A stretch of DNA of 64,000 nt from Paramacrobiotus metropolitanus. Taxonomy: Eukaryota; Tardigrada; Eutardigrada; Parachela; Macrobiotidae. Under the pieces are notes generated by a model. It was not told the origin of the DNA. It ran no database searches and worked only from the letters and a program-made list of their open reading frames with translations. This document shows positions 61,020 through 64,000 of the stretch, piece by piece. Numbering within the stretch: position 1 is the first letter of the stretch; each line of letters opens with the position of its first letter. Location of the stretch: positions 1 to 64,000 of the forward strand of contig NW_026570318.1 in the NCBI RefSeq assembly GCF_019649055.1, read 5' to 3'. A program made the translations under genes and the position numbers.

Positions 61020-63320
61020 AAAGAAATTAGTGGTGGTTGCCGTGCCAGTATAGATAAATATCCACCCTTCGCACCATCATGCACATTGATCGTACGGTAA
61101 ATCTGGTACAAACCGGACTCCCAAGTATTTAAATGTGATTTTCTCCTCGACTGTTTTTAGATAAACCTCCACTGGATTACATTTCCTAAACTTTTCGATT
61201 CAGACCTAGAAAAAAGAAAACCTGTTCATTAATAGCCTGGTAAAGCAAACTGATATAGCTGCCGCACAGGAAATTCATACGATACGAGGCATTTAAACTT
61301 TACGTTGAAATTTTGACCTTTGCGTTGAGTACTTTACTGGTTGTTTCTTTTAACGGTGTGTAATGATTTCTTGCCAGTTTAATATCCACCATTTTTTCGT
61401 CTGCTGACAAAAACCGGCCGGGTGACTTTCCCTATTTTGCTCAAGTCTGTCGTGATGTTGTCGCAGGGCTACGTGAAACGTGATCACCCACTTTCTGGCT
61501 TCTGCTGAAAAGTGATACGCTACGCTATGATAAGTGAATGGACGACAACAATTATTTTTTTGCCGAGCCGTATCGCTGTCGGCTTTTATTTTGGTGGATT
61601 CAGGGAAGTTTGCTCATTTCTGAGTACTTAAAAGTTTTAAAATCGGGTCACCCGCGTTTTGGAGTTATTTGCGTGCGGACGTAAGGATTTATGATTTAAA
61701 CCACACCACGCGAGCACTGTCTCGTGATCGACCGGAAGCGAGGACACCGGAATGTTCTTGCCACCCGTACAACAGGTCATAATTGCGAACTTCTCGCGAT
61801 CGCATTCGCTGCGGAACTCATTAGCACAAAAAACTGAAGATGCTAAGTTTAGTATCAAAAAAATGTGGCGCCTTTGGCTGCCAGTGGTGGCAAAATTATA
61901 AGCAATAAATGGCACGGTAATGGCAACAGCCAGAAGACGTATGATAAGGAGTGGCAATAGTCAAAGGAGTTGTTTATTTTATTAAAAAAACGAGGACAAC
62001 AATCAAAAAGTGGTGCAGGAGGGTGACGAAAAGCCATTTCTTACCTTTATGCGATTAGCAGTGGATATTTGTGATTTGCAATTTGGCGCAACGAAAGCAA
62101 AAGCTTCCATTTGGATAATGCTGCCATAACAAGAGAAATATTCGAGGTGTTCAGAAATAGCTCCGAATCAAGGATTAAAAACAATCATCGGTATCTGGCT
62201 GGTTATGATCTTCATTATCATCTCTCTCATCATCGCTGTCTGGTCCGTCCTAGAGTAATTCTTACATTTTCAAAAAATCATTATCTTTCCTTCTTCAGAA
62301 TGACGCTGGTTACATGCACCGATTCAGCAACATATCTGTACAGTATAGATCAGTTTTTCGGCAACACCCCCAGAAATAAACTTCTTATACTACCATGTAT
62401 AATTACTACTTCAATCAGTATTTCTGACGGAGTATTTATAGGTTGAAGGCAACACGTGATCGATAAAACATGCTCGAGACGTGAAAAAGGAAAACTAAGA
62501 GTTCGGTTGGGTGCTTCTACATACAGAGTATGTTACAGCTTACAAGGTCAGCACGGTGACTGCGGGCTAGCTACAGTTGTAAGCGGTCATTAATCGCTAT
62601 CTACAATACTAGCACATTCACAATTTGGCAACGCAACCCCATTACTTCAAGTACGGAAAATTTTAATGTTTTATAGAAGTACTTGTTCCGGCATCGTTGC
62701 ACCACAGGGTGCATGTAAACCTCCTTACAAACGTACAAACTCTATAGACACATAGTTATTGCTCTATGGCGTAACCTGTTGAGCCGGTTATTTCCGTACA
62801 TGCATATTAGTTTGTTATAATCTTACCCATACTAATAATTGTCGAAGAACCGAAACTGCTTTTTACGGCTGCAGTTCTCAGTGATTCCGCGTATTCATAT
62901 AGATATATCAAAATGCGCGTTACGTCGGTCCTGATATGTACACAAAAGTGTTATCGCAGTTGCCGAACAAATTACTTTTGATTCCTTTTTTATAGTAATT
63001 TTTATAGTAAAATTAAACAGGAAAAACAGGTTTCACACAGGTCAAGCGGGGTGCCACAAGGCCATTCCAATTTTTTCCCATTCCGACGGCTGCAGACTGC
63101 CATTAATTCTGTATATGTATATTGCTTTCCCATGTGACTTTCAGAAATTTCGGGTCCGGTTCTGTTTACGAGTAATTCTTGTCATTCTGTGCATGTTTTC
63201 CATTCATTCCCATAACTTTTGATATAAAAAAGTGTTAAATGGGGAAAAATGGGATCCATATTAGTCTATCCCCGTCTAAAAGTGCCGGCAAACTGAGACG
63301 CACCCGCTGCTGCGCTTAAG
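61020..63320. other. Mostly intergenic; one weak exon-like ORF
   Basis: On the minus strand 61957-61637 is open, with a hydrophobic N-terminal stretch and a Cys-rich part (FCANEFRSECDREKFAIMTC). A TCTTCAG acceptor-like site near 61840 suggests only the Cys-rich part could be an exon. No family is recognised. The rest shows nothing that I can support. Confidence 0.3.
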
Positions 63321-63322
63321 GG

Positions 63323-63960
63323 AAGTGGCCCAGTATATGGTGCCAAAGTCGTGTACATGCAAGAAAACTTTCACTTTCGCGGACTCCCAAAGACATTTTT
63401 GTTTCGGTTTATGACATTCTATACAGAGTGTAGCCAGAAGATTTGTATACACTGGCGTGAAAACCATTTGTGCGCGCAACATCCGGTTCGGGAGTTATGA
63501 CTGTTAGAAAATTCCAAAAAGTTTAAATGCATTCAGGTGTACCAAAAGTCTCATTATGAAGCGATCTCCTCAAATTTTGCTCGAAAACGCACGTAATCAC
63601 GAAGAAAGTTTTTACACCGATTCACTATTCTAGCATGTTTTTCACATTTTAATTAATAAATTTTGAAATTCATTTTAAAGTTCGAAAAAATCATGGAAAT
63701 CTGGATCGGTGTAAAAACGATCTTCATGGACACGCGCATTTACGTGCAAAATTTAAGGGAGATCGCTTCATAACGAGACTTTTGGTACACCTGAATGCAT
63801 TTAAACTTTTTTGAATTTTCTAACAGTCATAACTCCCGAACCGGATGTTGCGCGCACAAACGGGTTTCACACCAGTGTATACAAATCTTCTGTCTATAGA
63901 ATGTCATAAACCGAAACAAAAATATGTGTTTGGGCATTGCCGTTGCTCTAGGAGTGCGAG
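63323..63960. mobile_element. Second palindromic element of the 5-kb family
   Basis: Inverted arms around a centre near 63645: the left arm has GGCCCAGTATATGG, GCGCGCAACATCCGG, TTTAAATGCATTCAGGTG and GTACCAAAAGTCTC, and the right arm repeats these inverted. It shares the outer block and the GCAACATCCGGTT and TTTAAATGCATT words with 5036-5618 but has a different centre. The end of the right arm lies close to the window edge. Confidence 0.75.
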
Positions 63961-64000
63961 AGGAATGAATGAACATTCCTCTCTGAGTGCGAGAGGAATG

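Noticed and set aside
62111-62446. 111-codon plus-strand ORF
   Set aside because: AT-rich and random-looking composition, no recognisable motif.

Overview
This is nuclear DNA of a metazoan, most likely an invertebrate. Host genes are split by GT-AG introns. They include a TEA-domain factor, a class A GPCR and a GT10 fucosyltransferase. Spacers are AT-rich and crowded with foldback and MITE-like repeats. I cannot place the species from sequence alone; a small-genome ecdysozoan such as a tardigrade is only a guess.

The dominant object is one LTR retrotransposon at 28863-58665 (29,803 bp, + strand). Its two LTRs (433 and 434 bp) differ by one substitution and one 1-bp indel, and a 4-bp GTAT duplication flanks it, so it inserted recently. 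It has a primer-binding site matching initiator tRNA-Met, a leader of about 1.3 kb with no ATG after the PBS junction, and gag-like frames (coiled coil, capsid-like region, RGG box, CCHC knuckle). A protease ORF and a Ty3/gypsy-order pol ORF (RT-RNase H-integrase with AT-hook tail) follow. Downstream are about 12 kb of accessory coding sequence: a giant alpha-helical-repeat protein spread over three frames, then a 719-codon ORF that opens at a splice acceptor and has no ATG before its four-cysteine motif. A 3.4-kb 3' non-coding region precedes the 3' LTR. Small hairpins with an ACA-type loop recur through the whole element, in all codon phases and in the UTR. I regard these hairpins, together with the accessory module, as the most novel features of the window.

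Left flank (1-28862): TEA-domain gene (minus, 215-1084); GPCR (minus, 3578-4486); a large palindromic element (5036-5618); a 51-bp minisatellite (5735-6325); a possible membrane-protein locus (7233-8494); a fucosyltransferase (minus, 10093-12460) whose intron carries three inverted-repeat elements; then a tandem segmental duplication (about 14.6-23.3 kb and 24.0-27.95 kb). Each duplicate carries a helix-turn-helix ORF and a C2H2 exon on the minus strand. One unit has a broken HTH ORF, the other a frameshifted zinc-finger exon. A 1.55-kb hAT-like element (19118-20670, 8-bp TSD) sits in the first unit.

Right flank (58666-64000): a third, better preserved HTH + C2H2 locus on the minus strand (59218-61013), interrupted by a foldback element, then mostly non-coding DNA and a second palindromic element of the 5-kb family (63323-63960).

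How the giant element probably works (inference): full-length RNA gives Gag-like and Pol products through closely coupled stop/start junctions and frame changes. Spliced RNAs, using acceptors just upstream of 42266 and 52629, give the accessory proteins.
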